Origin: Myxococcaceae bacterium
GTDB taxonomy: Bacteria; Myxococcota; Myxococcia; Myxococcales; Myxococcaceae
Direction: 5' to 3'
Assembly: GCA_016926755.1 (NCBI GenBank)
Contig: JAFGNZ010000374.1
Coordinates: forward strand, 1 to 64,000
Length of the DNA stretch: 64,000 nt
Part shown: positions 44,236 to 53,298 of the stretch, piece by piece
How the letters are laid out: each line of letters opens with the position of its first letter
Numbering within the stretch: the stretch's first letter is position 1
Notes under the pieces: model-generated
What the model was told of the DNA's origin: nothing
Seen by the model: only the letters and a program-made list of their open reading frames with translations
The model's database searches: none
Program-made: the position numbers and the translations under genes

Positions 44236-47200
44236 TTAGAACCAGTTGTTCGGGTTGAGCTTGTCGCCGGCCCAGTCGAAGACGCTCTTCATGGCGCCCT
44301 CGATCTGCTTGGTGGAGTAGCCCGCGGCCTTCAGCGCCTTGTTGACGGTCTTGTCTCCGAAGTCCAAGGAGTCCTTCATGAACTCCGCGGCGTCCTTGGC
44401 CTTCCAGTCGTAGACATCCTTGAGCACGTCCGCGATGGCGTCGGCGCTGTAGCCCGCCGCCTTGAGCGCCTTGGAGCTCTGTTTGGCGCCCCAGCCGTAG
44501 ACCTTGTTGAGGCTGCCGGCCACGTCCTTGGCGGCGTAGCCCGCGCCCCTCAACAAGGTGGCGGCCTCGTTCCCGCCCTTGCCCAGGACCGTCTGGAGCG
44601 CCTTCGTCACCTCCTCCGCCTTGTAGGCCGCCTTGTTCAGGCTGATCGCCACGGCCTGGGCGCCCTGGCCGAACTCCTTCGTGAGCGTGGTCGCGACCTG
44701 ATTCACCTCGCCGATCCCCTGCATGATCCCCTTGCGGGCCCACTCCAGCCACTGGTGCGCGTCGCTCAGGAACTTGCGCAGGGCCTGCTTCACCTCCCGG
44801 ACGACCAGGTCCTTCAGCGAGGCCAGGTCCTCCTTCCCGATCTCCAAACGGAGGGACGGCAGCTTCAGCTTCGCGTCCTGGAACTCGAACCTGCCGGAGA
44901 GGAAGGCAGAGGCGATCCCGTTCTGGAAGGCCACCTCGATCTCGACATCCACGCGCGTGTCGACCCGGACCTTGCCGAGAGGGCCCAGGTCGATCGTCTC
45001 ATCCAGGTCGAGCTTCGCCACCCCGTGACCCTTGAGCTGCTTCAGGCTGTCGATGGCCACCGAGATGTCGACCCGGTCGTTCCGTGACAGCGTCGTGTTC
45101 AGGTTGAAGTGGACGCCGTTCTTCGTCAGGCTGAGGTACGTCCAGGCGGAGAGGCCGAGCAGGTCCACCTTCCCGGAGACGAGCACGTGCGGCGAGCGGA
45201 GCTTCGGATCCGTCTGCGCCGGCTGGCTGATCGTCGCCAGCGACACGATGGCGCCCCCGTTCTCCCCCTTGCCCGTGAGGGTGAAGAAGTCCTTGCTGTA
45301 GATCGTGATCGGCGTGAGCGTGCCCTGGCCGGTGATCCCCTGGTTCGGGCTGATGTCCACCTGCACCGTCGCCCTCTCACCGAGCAGCTCCACCGCACCG
45401 GCCGCCCGGAAGCCCTGCGGGAAGCGGAGCTGGCCGATATAGGTGTCGGACGGTGCCACGTAGACCTGCGGCTGGAGCGCTACGCGGAGCTGATCCTTGC
45501 TCCTGTCGATCGAGTAGTGCTTCATCGTCCGCAGATCGGTCAGGCGCCAGGCGCTCTTCGCCTTCTGCACGACGAGCAGCACCTGCTCCGGGGCGCTGGG
45601 GATCGTCACGCGCCCGTACTGCAGGAAGGCTGCGGCGACCTGATCGATCTGGAGGTTGTCCAGCGCGTCGGCCACGGTGCCCGGCACGGTGAACTCCTGG
45701 ATCCCCGTGAGCTTGATCGTCTTGAAGATGTCCTGCAGCTCGGCTGGGATCGTGCTCTTGCCCAGCACCTGGGTGATGTCACTCAGGGTGATCGCCCCCA
45801 GCGAGCCCGCCATCATGCTCCTGGCCGGGTTGGTCGAGTCGAAGAAGAGCGCCACGGAGCTGTCGAAGGCCGCGCTGTCAATGGTCGCGGCGATGCCCAG
45901 GCTCGGGATGGCCTCGAAGCTGATGCCCGCCACCAGGGCCAGGTTGCTGAGCTTGATGCCCTCGAACTCGACCGTGCCGCGCATCGTCCCCGAGAGCAGC
46001 GCGCCGTTCGCCACGAAGAGCATGCTGGAGTCGAAGTCCAGTGGACGGCCCTGGATGCGGGTGCTCACCTTGCCCAGGAGAAACAGCGCCGGCTGGCCTC
46101 CCTGGAGCATCGCGCCGAACTGCCCGGTGAGCGATGTGGCGTCGTTGATGCGCGCCGAGCAGCTCACCATCACCTTGGAGTCCTTGGCGGGGTTGACGCC
46201 CACCTGCAGGACGGCGCCGATGGTGGCGTCCACCGAGAACCCGAGGAACCGGGCCAGGAGCTCCTGGTGCTTCGAGCCACCGAGGCGCAGCTCGGCGTAG
46301 GCGTTGAACCCCGCCACGACGCCTCCCCCCGGCTGGCCCGGCAGCGTGATCGCGCCGGGCGGCAGGCGCGGGTTGTTGAAGGCAGCCATGTCCGGGAAGC
46401 GGAAGTCGGGCGCGTTGAGCGACGACACGACCATCGTCAGCTTCTGCAGGCGGAAGACGCTCTCGAGCGCCGCCAGCGCGCCCAGTCCGGGCAGCCGCGA
46501 CAGGCGAGGGTCCGTGAGGCTCAGTCCGACGGCGCACCCCCACTGGCCCGACTTGCTGCACTGGAGCGCCAGCGTGCCGAAGTCCTCCACCTCTGTCGCC
46601 AGCGAGAAGGTCCACGCGCCCGCCTTCTGCTGGATGAGCACGGACGAGTTGCTCAGGGCGATATCGAAGCCACCCGGCAGCCTCGGCCGTTCGTCACTCA
46701 GCATGCCGAGCAACTGGGTGAGCGAGAAGGCCGGCAGGGTACTGCGGAGGACGAAGTTGCCGGGCAGATCGTACTTGACCGCCAGGGTGACGCCGCCTCC
46801 CATGTCGATGGAGCCGCCGAAGGAGCCGGTGGTCGAGCTCGGCTGGCCCGCTCCGCCCGACGCATGGTTCAGCGACAGCGCGACGTCCTGGATGGTGAAG
46901 CCCGCGGGGCCGACGTCCACCTTCCACGGCGGATTCTGGGCCATCATCGCCGAGAAGCTGTAGGACTGCCCCGGCCGCGCGCTCAGCAACACCTGCTGGA
47001 TCGACAGATCGGAAGGAGGCGGCACGTCCGGGAGGACCTCGTTCATCAGCTGGTTCAGCGGGAGGCTGGCCCCCTCCTCGAGCCGCGCGAAGACCGAGAA
47101 GTCCGGGAAGCTGGTGACGACCTGCAGCGGAGCCCCCGCCAGCTCCATCTTCCCGATCAGCGCCACGGACACGGAGCGCTGGCCGGGCCCGAAGGGATTG

Positions 47201-48360
47201 CGGAGGGTGAAGCGCGCGGACAGGCCCTGCACCTCCAGCTCATTGGGAATCACCGTCCAGTGGAGATCCTGCAAGCCGACCGTGAACTCGACGCTGCCGA
47301 TCTGAAGGGTGTTGGTGCCCACGAGCGACATCGATGTGGAGATCCGCTGGAGCTCGATCTGGCTGAGCGTCTCCACGGCCTGCTGGAGCTCCTCCGGCAA
47401 GGCCGCGAGCAGATCGTCCGCGCCCGCCGCGTCCACGAGGCTGGACAGGCCCTTCAGGGACACGCCCTCGAACACGCCCGTCAGCGTGGCGCTCTTGAGG
47501 CCCAGCGGGATCTTCGCGGTCATCTGGACCGAGACTCCGGCGCTCGGGATGTCGAGCTCGCCGGTGTAGGCCATGACCGGCGCGTAGTCCGGGTTCGCGT
47601 CCAGCCACGACTGCTTCGTCGGGCTGTAGAGCCGGACGGAGGCGTTCTTGAGCTTCATCGGCCCGAGGCCGATGTCGGTCCCGAGCGCCGCCTGGAGCTG
47701 GATGCCCGGCACCGACGGGAGCTGCCACGGCAGGGTGTTGGGGGGCAGCGGGGTGGTGACGTCGGTGGGCTTGGGAAGGCGGATCTGACCGTGGACGACG
47801 AGCGGCCGCGCCTCCTGGAAGGTGCTCACCAAGATGCCGAGCACGTCCGTGGGCATCATCCGGCCCACGAAGTTGATCCCGGGCTTCAGCTCGACCTGGA
47901 AAGCCGGCTCGGTCTGCGCGTCCGTCGTGACGATGAAGTGCGCGTCACTCAAGGAGAGGCGATCGAGCGCCGAGCCCTGGAGCGGGCTGCCCAGCAGCAG
48001 GCTGTAGTCCACCGACATGGGCAGCTCCGGGAAGCTGGTGGAGAACAGCCACCGGTTCGCCGCGGTGGCCAGGCCGATCAGCGTGTAGTCCAGTGTGGCG
48101 ACAACATCGCCCTGAGCATCCAGCGAGAAGCGCGCCACCACGGGCAGGTTGTTGACCTGCATGTAGGGCGCGGTGCCTTGGATGACGATCTGATCGGGTC
48201 CGTCCCCCGGACCGGGCGAGGCCTGGGTGATCTCGAGGGGCTGATTGCCGTAGCAGCTCGAGAACAGGGTCTGGAGCTTCGGTGAATTCAGGCTGGTGGA
48301 GTGGAGCGTGACGCTCCCGTTCCGGATCCTGAGGGCATCGCGCAGCTGGGTGATGTTCAT
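44236..48360 (-). CDS. Giant protein of unknown family with C-terminal helical repeats
   Basis: Protein of 1374 aa, not recognised. No signal peptide or membrane helix. Residues ~1-1190 are beta-rich with repeated patterns of FxxxTSFPxL, LGTDIGLGPMKLKNASVRL and GSVEFTVGLQDLHWTVI, suggesting a long solenoid or barrel of similar units, possibly ligand- or membrane-binding. From ~1220 to the end at least four units of ~36 residues occur (SLNKVYGWGAKQSSKALKAAGYS, VLKDVYDWKAKDAAEFMKD, SLDFGDKTVNKALKAAGYS), amphipathic helices with a GY-S/A-x-x-x-I/V core. The CdtB-like gene follows at 27 bp. I infer that it may be a partner, carrier or chaperone of that nuclease, but only from position. Confidence 0.75.
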   Translation of the reverse strand: MNITQLRDALRIRNGSVTLHSTSLNSPKLQTLFSSCYGNQPLEITQASPGPGDGPDQIVIQGTAPYMQVNNLPVVARFSLDAQGDVVATLDYTLIGLATAANRWLFSTSFPELPMSVDYSLLLGSPLQGSALDRLSLSDAHFIVTTDAQTEPAFQVELKPGINFVGRMMPTDVLGILVSTFQEARPLVVHGQIRLPKPTDVTTPLPPNTLPWQLPSVPGIQLQAALGTDIGLGPMKLKNASVRLYSPTKQSWLDANPDYAPVMAYTGELDIPSAGVSVQMTAKIPLGLKSATLTGVFEGVSLKGLSSLVDAAGADDLLAALPEELQQAVETLSQIELQRISTSMSLVGTNTLQIGSVEFTVGLQDLHWTVIPNELEVQGLSARFTLRNPFGPGQRSVSVALIGKMELAGAPLQVVTSFPDFSVFARLEEGASLPLNQLMNEVLPDVPPPSDLSIQQVLLSARPGQSYSFSAMMAQNPPWKVDVGPAGFTIQDVALSLNHASGGAGQPSSTTGSFGGSIDMGGGVTLAVKYDLPGNFVLRSTLPAFSLTQLLGMLSDERPRLPGGFDIALSNSSVLIQQKAGAWTFSLATEVEDFGTLALQCSKSGQWGCAVGLSLTDPRLSRLPGLGALAALESVFRLQKLTMVVSSLNAPDFRFPDMAAFNNPRLPPGAITLPGQPGGGVVAGFNAYAELRLGGSKHQELLARFLGFSVDATIGAVLQVGVNPAKDSKVMVSCSARINDATSLTGQFGAMLQGGQPALFLLGKVSTRIQGRPLDFDSSMLFVANGALLSGTMRGTVEFEGIKLSNLALVAGISFEAIPSLGIAATIDSAAFDSSVALFFDSTNPARSMMAGSLGAITLSDITQVLGKSTIPAELQDIFKTIKLTGIQEFTVPGTVADALDNLQIDQVAAAFLQYGRVTIPSAPEQVLLVVQKAKSAWRLTDLRTMKHYSIDRSKDQLRVALQPQVYVAPSDTYIGQLRFPQGFRAAGAVELLGERATVQVDISPNQGITGQGTLTPITIYSKDFFTLTGKGENGGAIVSLATISQPAQTDPKLRSPHVLVSGKVDLLGLSAWTYLSLTKNGVHFNLNTTLSRNDRVDISVAIDSLKQLKGHGVAKLDLDETIDLGPLGKVRVDTRVDVEIEVAFQNGIASAFLSGRFEFQDAKLKLPSLRLEIGKEDLASLKDLVVREVKQALRKFLSDAHQWLEWARKGIMQGIGEVNQVATTLTKEFGQGAQAVAISLNKAAYKAEEVTKALQTVLGKGGNEAATLLRGAGYAAKDVAGSLNKVYGWGAKQSSKALKAAGYSADAIADVLKDVYDWKAKDAAEFMKDSLDFGDKTVNKALKAAGYSTKQIEGAMKSVFDWAGDKLNPNNWF

Positions 48361-48517
48361 GTAGGCCTTCCTCCGTCTACCGGTGTCGGGGAGGTAGACG
48401 AAGCTCGGCGCAAACGTGAAATTTCGCGTGAAGGTGGGTTGGCCGAGAGGGGGCGGAGCGTGATTTGACTACGCTCATGCTTCCTCGATCCTACCCCTGT
48501 CTGAAGGAGCTCGCGCC

Positions 48518-49882
48518 GTGAACGGAGGACACTGGGTGCTGGCCAGCCGCCGCGTCGTCACCGACAGCGGCGTGCGCGAGGCCGCGGTCGTCATACGTGA
48601 CGGAAAGCTGGAGGAGGTGCTGCCCGACGGCAGGACTCCCGCGGGCCTCCCGGTGATGGACGTGGGCAGCAAGGTGGTGATGCCCGGCGTGGTGGACTGC
48701 CACGCCCACATCAACGAGCCCGGCCGCACCGAGTGGGAGGGCTTCGAGACGGCCACGCGCGCCGCGGCCGCCGGCGGCATCACCACCGTGGTGGACATGC
48801 CGCTCAACTCCATCCCCGCCACCACCACGCTTCAGGCCCTGCGCACCAAGGCCGCCGCCGCCGAGGGCCGCTGCGCCATCGACTACGGCTTCTGGGGCGG
48901 CGTCATCCCCGGCAACGCGGGCGAGCTGGAGGGCATGGTCGACGCCGGCGTCATGGGCTTCAAGTGCTTCCTGATCCACTCGGGCGTGGACGAGTTCCCC
49001 CACGTCACCCGCGAGGACCTCGAGCACGCCATGCCCATCCTCGCCCGGCGCGGGGTGCCCCTCATCGTCCACGCGGAGCTCACCGAGCACGAGCGCCCAC
49101 CCCAGGGCGACACCCGCACCTACCGCAGCTACCTGGAGTCCCGCCCGCGCCGCTGGGAGGATGACGCCATCCGGATGATGGTGGAGCTGTGCCGCAAGCA
49201 CGGCGGCCGCGTCCACATCGTCCACCTCTCCTCCTCGGACGCGCTGAAGGACATCGCCGCGGCGAAGCGCGAGGGCCTGCCCCTCTCCGTGGAGACGTGC
49301 CCGCACTACCTCACCTTCGACGCGGAGCACATCCCCGACGGCGCCACCCACCTCAAGTGCGCCCCGCCCATCCGCGAGGCGGAGAACCGCGAGGCGCTGT
49401 GGGCCGGGCTGGCGCGCGGCGACATCGACATGGTGGTGTCGGACCACTCCCCTTGCACGCCCGCCCTCAAGCACCTGGAGCGTGGAGACTTCGCCGCGGC
49501 GTGGGGTGGCATCGCCTCGCTCCAGTTCAGCCTGCCCGCGGTGTGGACGGGGATGCGCGCGCGTGGGCATGGGCTGGAGCAGCTCGTCCTGTGGATGTGC
49601 CGCAACCCCGCCCGGCTCATCGGCCTGGAGGGCGTGAAGGGCACCCTGGCCCCCGGCGCGGACGCGGATCTCCTCGTCTTCGATCCGGACGCCACCTTCA
49701 CCCCGGCGGAGACGGACGTGCTCCACCGCCACCGGCTCACGCCCTACACGGGCCGTGCGCTCCTGGGGGTGGTGGAGCGCACGTACGTACGAGGCGTTCC
49801 CGTGTTCACAAGAGGTGAATCCGCCCCCCGGCCGGCTGGCCATCCGGTGCGACGTCCTGGCGCGGCGCGCACGGTGGCGTAA
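48518..49882 (+). CDS. allB: Allantoinase
   Basis: Cyclic amidohydrolase of 454 aa that opens the allantoin hydantoin ring to allantoate. Metal ligands appear in the expected order: DCHAHINEPGRTEWEGF (HxH), GFKCFLIH with the carboxylated Lys, LIVHAE, HIVHLSS, and VVSDHSPC. The C-terminal half ends with LAPGADADLLVFDPD and YTGRALLGVVERTYVRG, as in AllB/dihydroorotase-like enzymes. The GTG at 48518 has AAGGAG nine nt upstream. It heads a compact urate-degradation operon (allB, alc, uraD, uraH, DUF6986, puuD) with short or negative spacing. No regulator gene lies in the cluster, so control is not visible. The last ~25 residues are Arg/Pro-rich and extra. Confidence 0.93.
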   Translation: MNGGHWVLASRRVVTDSGVREAAVVIRDGKLEEVLPDGRTPAGLPVMDVGSKVVMPGVVDCHAHINEPGRTEWEGFETATRAAAAGGITTVVDMPLNSIPATTTLQALRTKAAAAEGRCAIDYGFWGGVIPGNAGELEGMVDAGVMGFKCFLIHSGVDEFPHVTREDLEHAMPILARRGVPLIVHAELTEHERPPQGDTRTYRSYLESRPRRWEDDAIRMMVELCRKHGGRVHIVHLSSSDALKDIAAAKREGLPLSVETCPHYLTFDAEHIPDGATHLKCAPPIREAENREALWAGLARGDIDMVVSDHSPCTPALKHLERGDFAAAWGGIASLQFSLPAVWTGMRARGHGLEQLVLWMCRNPARLIGLEGVKGTLAPGADADLLVFDPDATFTPAETDVLHRHRLTPYTGRALLGVVERTYVRGVPVFTRGESAPRPAGHPVRRPGAARTVA

Positions 49883-49905
49883 GGTATTCCGCAGGAGGAG
49901 TCCCC

Positions 49906-50922
49906 ATGCAGACCCCCGAGGAAGGCAAGGTCCGCGTCGCCTTCGCCGAGCTCATCGACCTCGCCGCCGAGAAGGTGGGCGGCCGGGCCCTCATCGCCAA
50001 TGACGAGTTCTTCGCGCCCAAGGAGAACCTGCTCAAGCCGGGGCGCGGCGTCTTCATCCCGGACAAGTACACGGAGTTCGGCAAGTGGATGGATGGCTGG
50101 GAGACACGGCGCAAGCGCGTGCCCGGCTACGACTGGTGCATCCTCCAGCTGGGCCTGCCGGGCGTCATCCGCGGGGTGAACGTGGACACCCACCACTTCC
50201 TCGGCAACTTCCCCGAGTACGCCTCCGTGGATGGCCTGGAGGCGCAGGGCGCGCCCACGCCCGAGTCGCTCACCGAGGCGGCGTGGACGGAGCTCATCCC
50301 GAAGACGAAGCTGGTCGGCGGCACGCAGAACTACATGCCCGTCTCCAGCGAGCGGCGGTGGACGCACGTGCGGCTCAACATCTACCCGGACGGCGGCGTG
50401 GCGCGCTTCCGCGTGCACGGCGTGGTGAAGCCGGACCTGGCGAAGCTGCGCTCGGGCGAGCTGGTGGATCTGGCGGCGGCGGAGAACGGCGGCATCGTCG
50501 TCACCACCAATGACGCCTTCTTCGGGCCCAAGGACAACCTCATCCTCCCCGGCCGTGCGGCCACCATGGGCGAGGGCTGGGAGACGCGGCGCAAGCGCGT
50601 GCCGGGCTTCGACTGGATCGTCGTGAAGCTGGCGGTGCCGGGCACCGTGCACAAGGTGGAGGTGGACACCCACCACTTCAAGGGCAACTACCCGGACACC
50701 TGCTCGCTCGAGGGCTGCTTCCTGAAAGAGGACCTGCTGGACTTCGCCAACGCGAAGGACATCGCCTGGCAGGAGATCCTCCCGCGCACGAAGCTGCAGC
50801 CGAGCCACCAGCACTTCTACGAGAGCGAGCTGCGCGCCGCGGGGCCCTTCACCCACGTGCGCCTCAACATCTTCCCGGACGGAGGGGTCAGCCGGCTCCG
50901 GGTCCACGGGCGCCCCACGTGA
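49906..50922 (+). CDS. alc: Allantoicase
   Basis: Protein of 338 aa made of two similar halves (about residues 15-165 and 180-335), each holding GWETRRKRVPG, the VDTHHFxGN core, an HVRLNI-type strand and a final FRVHG or LRVHG. This tandem arrangement is typical of allantoicase, which converts allantoate to ureidoglycolate and urea. The ATG at 49906 follows AGGAGG. Its stop overlaps the GTG start of uraD in the sequence GTGA, indicating translational coupling. No urease or ureidoglycolate lyase gene is in the window, so the later steps must be encoded elsewhere or by the CitE-like gene nearby. Confidence 0.93.
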   Translation: MQTPEEGKVRVAFAELIDLAAEKVGGRALIANDEFFAPKENLLKPGRGVFIPDKYTEFGKWMDGWETRRKRVPGYDWCILQLGLPGVIRGVNVDTHHFLGNFPEYASVDGLEAQGAPTPESLTEAAWTELIPKTKLVGGTQNYMPVSSERRWTHVRLNIYPDGGVARFRVHGVVKPDLAKLRSGELVDLAAAENGGIVVTTNDAFFGPKDNLILPGRAATMGEGWETRRKRVPGFDWIVVKLAVPGTVHKVEVDTHHFKGNYPDTCSLEGCFLKEDLLDFANAKDIAWQEILPRTKLQPSHQHFYESELRAAGPFTHVRLNIFPDGGVSRLRVHGRPT

Positions 50923-51431
50923 GCAAGCTCGATTGGCTCAACGGCCTGCCCCTGGGGGAGGCCAAGGCGGAGTTCATGCGCTGCTGCGGCTCCACCCGCT
51001 GGGCGGAGGGGATGGCGCGCGCGCGCCCCTTCAAGAGCGAGGCCTCGGTGTACGCGGAGGCCGGCTGGCTCTGGTCGCAGACGGGACCGGACGACTGGAA
51101 GGAGGCCATCACGCATCACCCGCGCATTGGAGATGTGTCCAAGCTGCGCGAGCGCTTCAAGGCCACGGGGGCCTGGTCCGAGCAGGAGCAGAAGGGCGTG
51201 GAGGGCGCGGGCGAGCAGGTGCTGCACGCGCTGGCCGAGGCCAACCGCAAGTACGAGGAGCGCTTCGGCTTCATCTTCCTGATCTGCGCCACGGGCAAGA
51301 GCGCACAGGAGATCCTCGAGCAGCTCAAGGAGCGCATGAACAACCCGCCGGCGCTGGAGCTGCGCATCGCGGCCGGCGAGCAGGCCCTGATCACCCGCCT
51401 TCGTCTGGAGAAGCTCCTCTCGTCCCCATGA
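50919..51431 (+). CDS. uraD: OHCU decarboxylase (2-oxo-4-hydroxy-4-carboxy-5-ureidoimidazoline decarboxylase)
   Basis: Protein of 170 aa. The signature HHPRIGD with catalytic His67 and the FIFLICATGKSAQEIL block identify the UraD family, which decarboxylates OHCU to S-allantoin. RxxxEERFGF precedes that block. Length is normal for the family. It starts with GTG overlapping the alc stop by 4 nt, and its own stop overlaps the ATG of uraH as ATGA. All three are therefore strongly coupled. Confidence 0.93.
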   Translation: MSKLDWLNGLPLGEAKAEFMRCCGSTRWAEGMARARPFKSEASVYAEAGWLWSQTGPDDWKEAITHHPRIGDVSKLRERFKATGAWSEQEQKGVEGAGEQVLHALAEANRKYEERFGFIFLICATGKSAQEILEQLKERMNNPPALELRIAAGEQALITRLRLEKLLSSP

Positions 51432-51772
51432 GCACCCTGTCCACCCATGTCCTCGACACGCAGTGGGGCCGCCCGGCGGCCGGAGTCCCCATCACCCTGG
51501 AGGCGCAGGAGGGGAGCGGCGGCTGGCGCGAGTTGGCACGCGGCACCACCAACTCGGATGGCCGGGTGCGGGACTTCCTGCCCGCGGGCAGCAGGCTGGA
51601 GCCTGGCACCTACCGGATGACATTCGACACGGCGGAGTACTTCCGGGCGCACTCGCTCAAGGGCTTCTATCCGTACGTCTCGGTGGTGTTCGAGATCGCC
51701 GCCACGGACGAGCACTACCACGTGCCGCTGCTGCTGAGCCCCTTCGGTTACTCCACCTACCGGGGCAGCTGA
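51428..51772 (+). CDS. uraH: 5-hydroxyisourate hydrolase (transthyretin-like)
   Basis: Protein of 114 aa. The N-terminal STHVLDTQWGRPAAGVPI and the C-terminal tetrapeptide YRGS are diagnostic of 5-hydroxyisourate hydrolase; the His in STHVLD is part of the active site. It hydrolyses 5-hydroxyisourate to OHCU, one step before UraD. The ATG overlaps the uraD stop (ATGA). The mature size is normal and no periplasmic signal peptide is present, so it acts in the cytoplasm. The next gene begins 12 bp downstream. Confidence 0.95.
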   Translation: MSTLSTHVLDTQWGRPAAGVPITLEAQEGSGGWRELARGTTNSDGRVRDFLPAGSRLEPGTYRMTFDTAEYFRAHSLKGFYPYVSVVFEIAATDEHYHVPLLLSPFGYSTYRGS

Positions 51773-51784
51773 GCCCCCCTGCCT

Positions 51785-53146
51785 ATGAAAGCGAAGCTCT
51801 CGTCCCGCATCTTCGCCGCGCGCGCGGACCTGGCGCTGGCCAACCAGGAGTACACCCGGGTCTGGCCGGGCGACTCCCCCCGAAGGCAGCCGGTGCACAC
51901 CGTGTATGGGGGTGCCCAGCTCTTCAAGGCGGAGACGGCGCGGAAGATGGGGCAGGTGGCGCTGGCGACGCTGCGCGAGTACGCGCCGGACGCGAAGGCG
52001 CTCGCCGGGTGCCTGGAGCTGCCCCAGCGCGGCGGCTTCGCGAAGCGCGTGTACGAGCGCGTGGTGGCCAAGCTCGAGCGCGAGGCGGTGGAGGACTTCC
52101 GGATCGACTTCGAGGATGGCTACGGGTACCGGCCGGACGCGGAGGAGGACGGGCACGCGGTGTCCACCGCGGAGCAGGTGGCGAAGGGGATGGCGGAGGG
52201 CACGCTGCCGCCGTTCATCGGCATCCGCATCAAGTCCCTCTCCGAGGAGCTGTTCGAGCGGTCCGCGCGCACGCTGGAGCTGTTCGTCACCACGTTGCTG
52301 GAGCTCACGGGCGGCCGGCTGCCGGACAACTTCGTCGTCACGCTGCCGAAGATCACCGCCCCCGAGCAGGTGACGGCGCTGGCGCGGCTGCTGGAGGTGC
52401 TGGAGCAGGATCGGGGGCTGCCTGCTGGAGCGCTGAAGCTGGAGCTGATGGTGGAGACGCCGCAGTCGCTGTTCGACGGGCAGGGGCGCCTGGCCTTGCC
52501 GAGGCTGGTGGCGGCGGCGCAGGGGCGCTGCGTGGGGGCGCACCTGGGCGTGTATGACTACACGGCCTCGCTCAACGTCACGGCGGCGTACCAGAGCATG
52601 ACGCATCCCGCGTGCGACTTCGCGCGGCACCTGATGCAGGTGTCGTTGGCGGGCACGGGGGTGGCGCTCTCGGATGGAGCGACCCACGTGATGCCGGTGG
52701 GCCCGCACAAGAAGGAGGTCGCGCGAGCGCTCACTGCGGCGAAGAAGAAGGAGAACCGGGAGGTGGTGCACCGGGCGTGGCGGCTCGCGTACGAGCACAC
52801 GCGGCACTCGCTGGCGCTGGGGTACTACCAGGGGTGGGACTTGCATCCGGCGCAGCTCCCGGTGCGCTACGCGGCGGTGTACGCATTCTTCCTGGAGGGA
52901 CTGGACGCGGCATCGTGCCGGCTCAAGAGCTTCATGGAGAAGGCGGCGCAAGCGACGCTGCTGGGAGACGTGTTCGACGACGCGGCCACGGGCCAGGGCC
53001 TGCTGAACTCGTTCCTGCGCGGCATCGCCTGCGGGGCCATCACGGAGGAGGAGGCGCAGGCGACGGGGCTCACGCTGGAGGAGCTGCACAGCCGCTCGTT
53101 CCTGAAGATCCTCGAGGGCCGGCGCAAGGCGGCAGCGGCTCGCTAG
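51785..53146 (+). CDS. CitE/malate-synthase-like TIM-barrel protein (DUF6986)
   Basis: Protein of 453 aa in the HpcH/HpaI aldolase and citrate-lyase-like fold. Signatures include IDFEDGYGYRPD (the acidic metal-binding region), FIGIRIKSL, VTLPKI, LELMVETPQSL with a metal-binding Glu, and VGAHLGVYDYTASL. DUF6986 members often sit beside uricase-pathway genes. By fold it could add or remove a two-carbon acid such as glyoxylate on an acyl donor. I infer a role in the end of purine catabolism, perhaps ureidoglycolate or glyoxylate handling, because a dedicated ureidoglycolate gene is missing from the operon. Spacing is 12 bp after uraH and 152 bp before puuD. Confidence 0.88.
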   Translation: MKAKLSSRIFAARADLALANQEYTRVWPGDSPRRQPVHTVYGGAQLFKAETARKMGQVALATLREYAPDAKALAGCLELPQRGGFAKRVYERVVAKLEREAVEDFRIDFEDGYGYRPDAEEDGHAVSTAEQVAKGMAEGTLPPFIGIRIKSLSEELFERSARTLELFVTTLLELTGGRLPDNFVVTLPKITAPEQVTALARLLEVLEQDRGLPAGALKLELMVETPQSLFDGQGRLALPRLVAAAQGRCVGAHLGVYDYTASLNVTAAYQSMTHPACDFARHLMQVSLAGTGVALSDGATHVMPVGPHKKEVARALTAAKKKENREVVHRAWRLAYEHTRHSLALGYYQGWDLHPAQLPVRYAAVYAFFLEGLDAASCRLKSFMEKAAQATLLGDVFDDAATGQGLLNSFLRGIACGAITEEEAQATGLTLEELHSRSFLKILEGRRKAAAAR

Positions 53147-53298
53147 AGTCGGCCCAGTCCTCTTCGAACGCAGGCAGCCGGGGGCGTGGAGCGCTGCACA
53201 CTCCCCGTGGGGCCGGGTTGTCCCGAGGACCCTGCTCCTCTATCGTCCCAGGTGAGCATCGTGCCCCCACGTACCGCCGCTTCCCCTACTGAGACTCG

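Noticed and set aside
45109..48285. Plus-strand open frame of 1058 codons antisense to the giant gene
   Set aside because: Composition (Arg, Gln, His, Ala) and lack of domains show a shadow of the minus-strand gene, which has natural protein composition.
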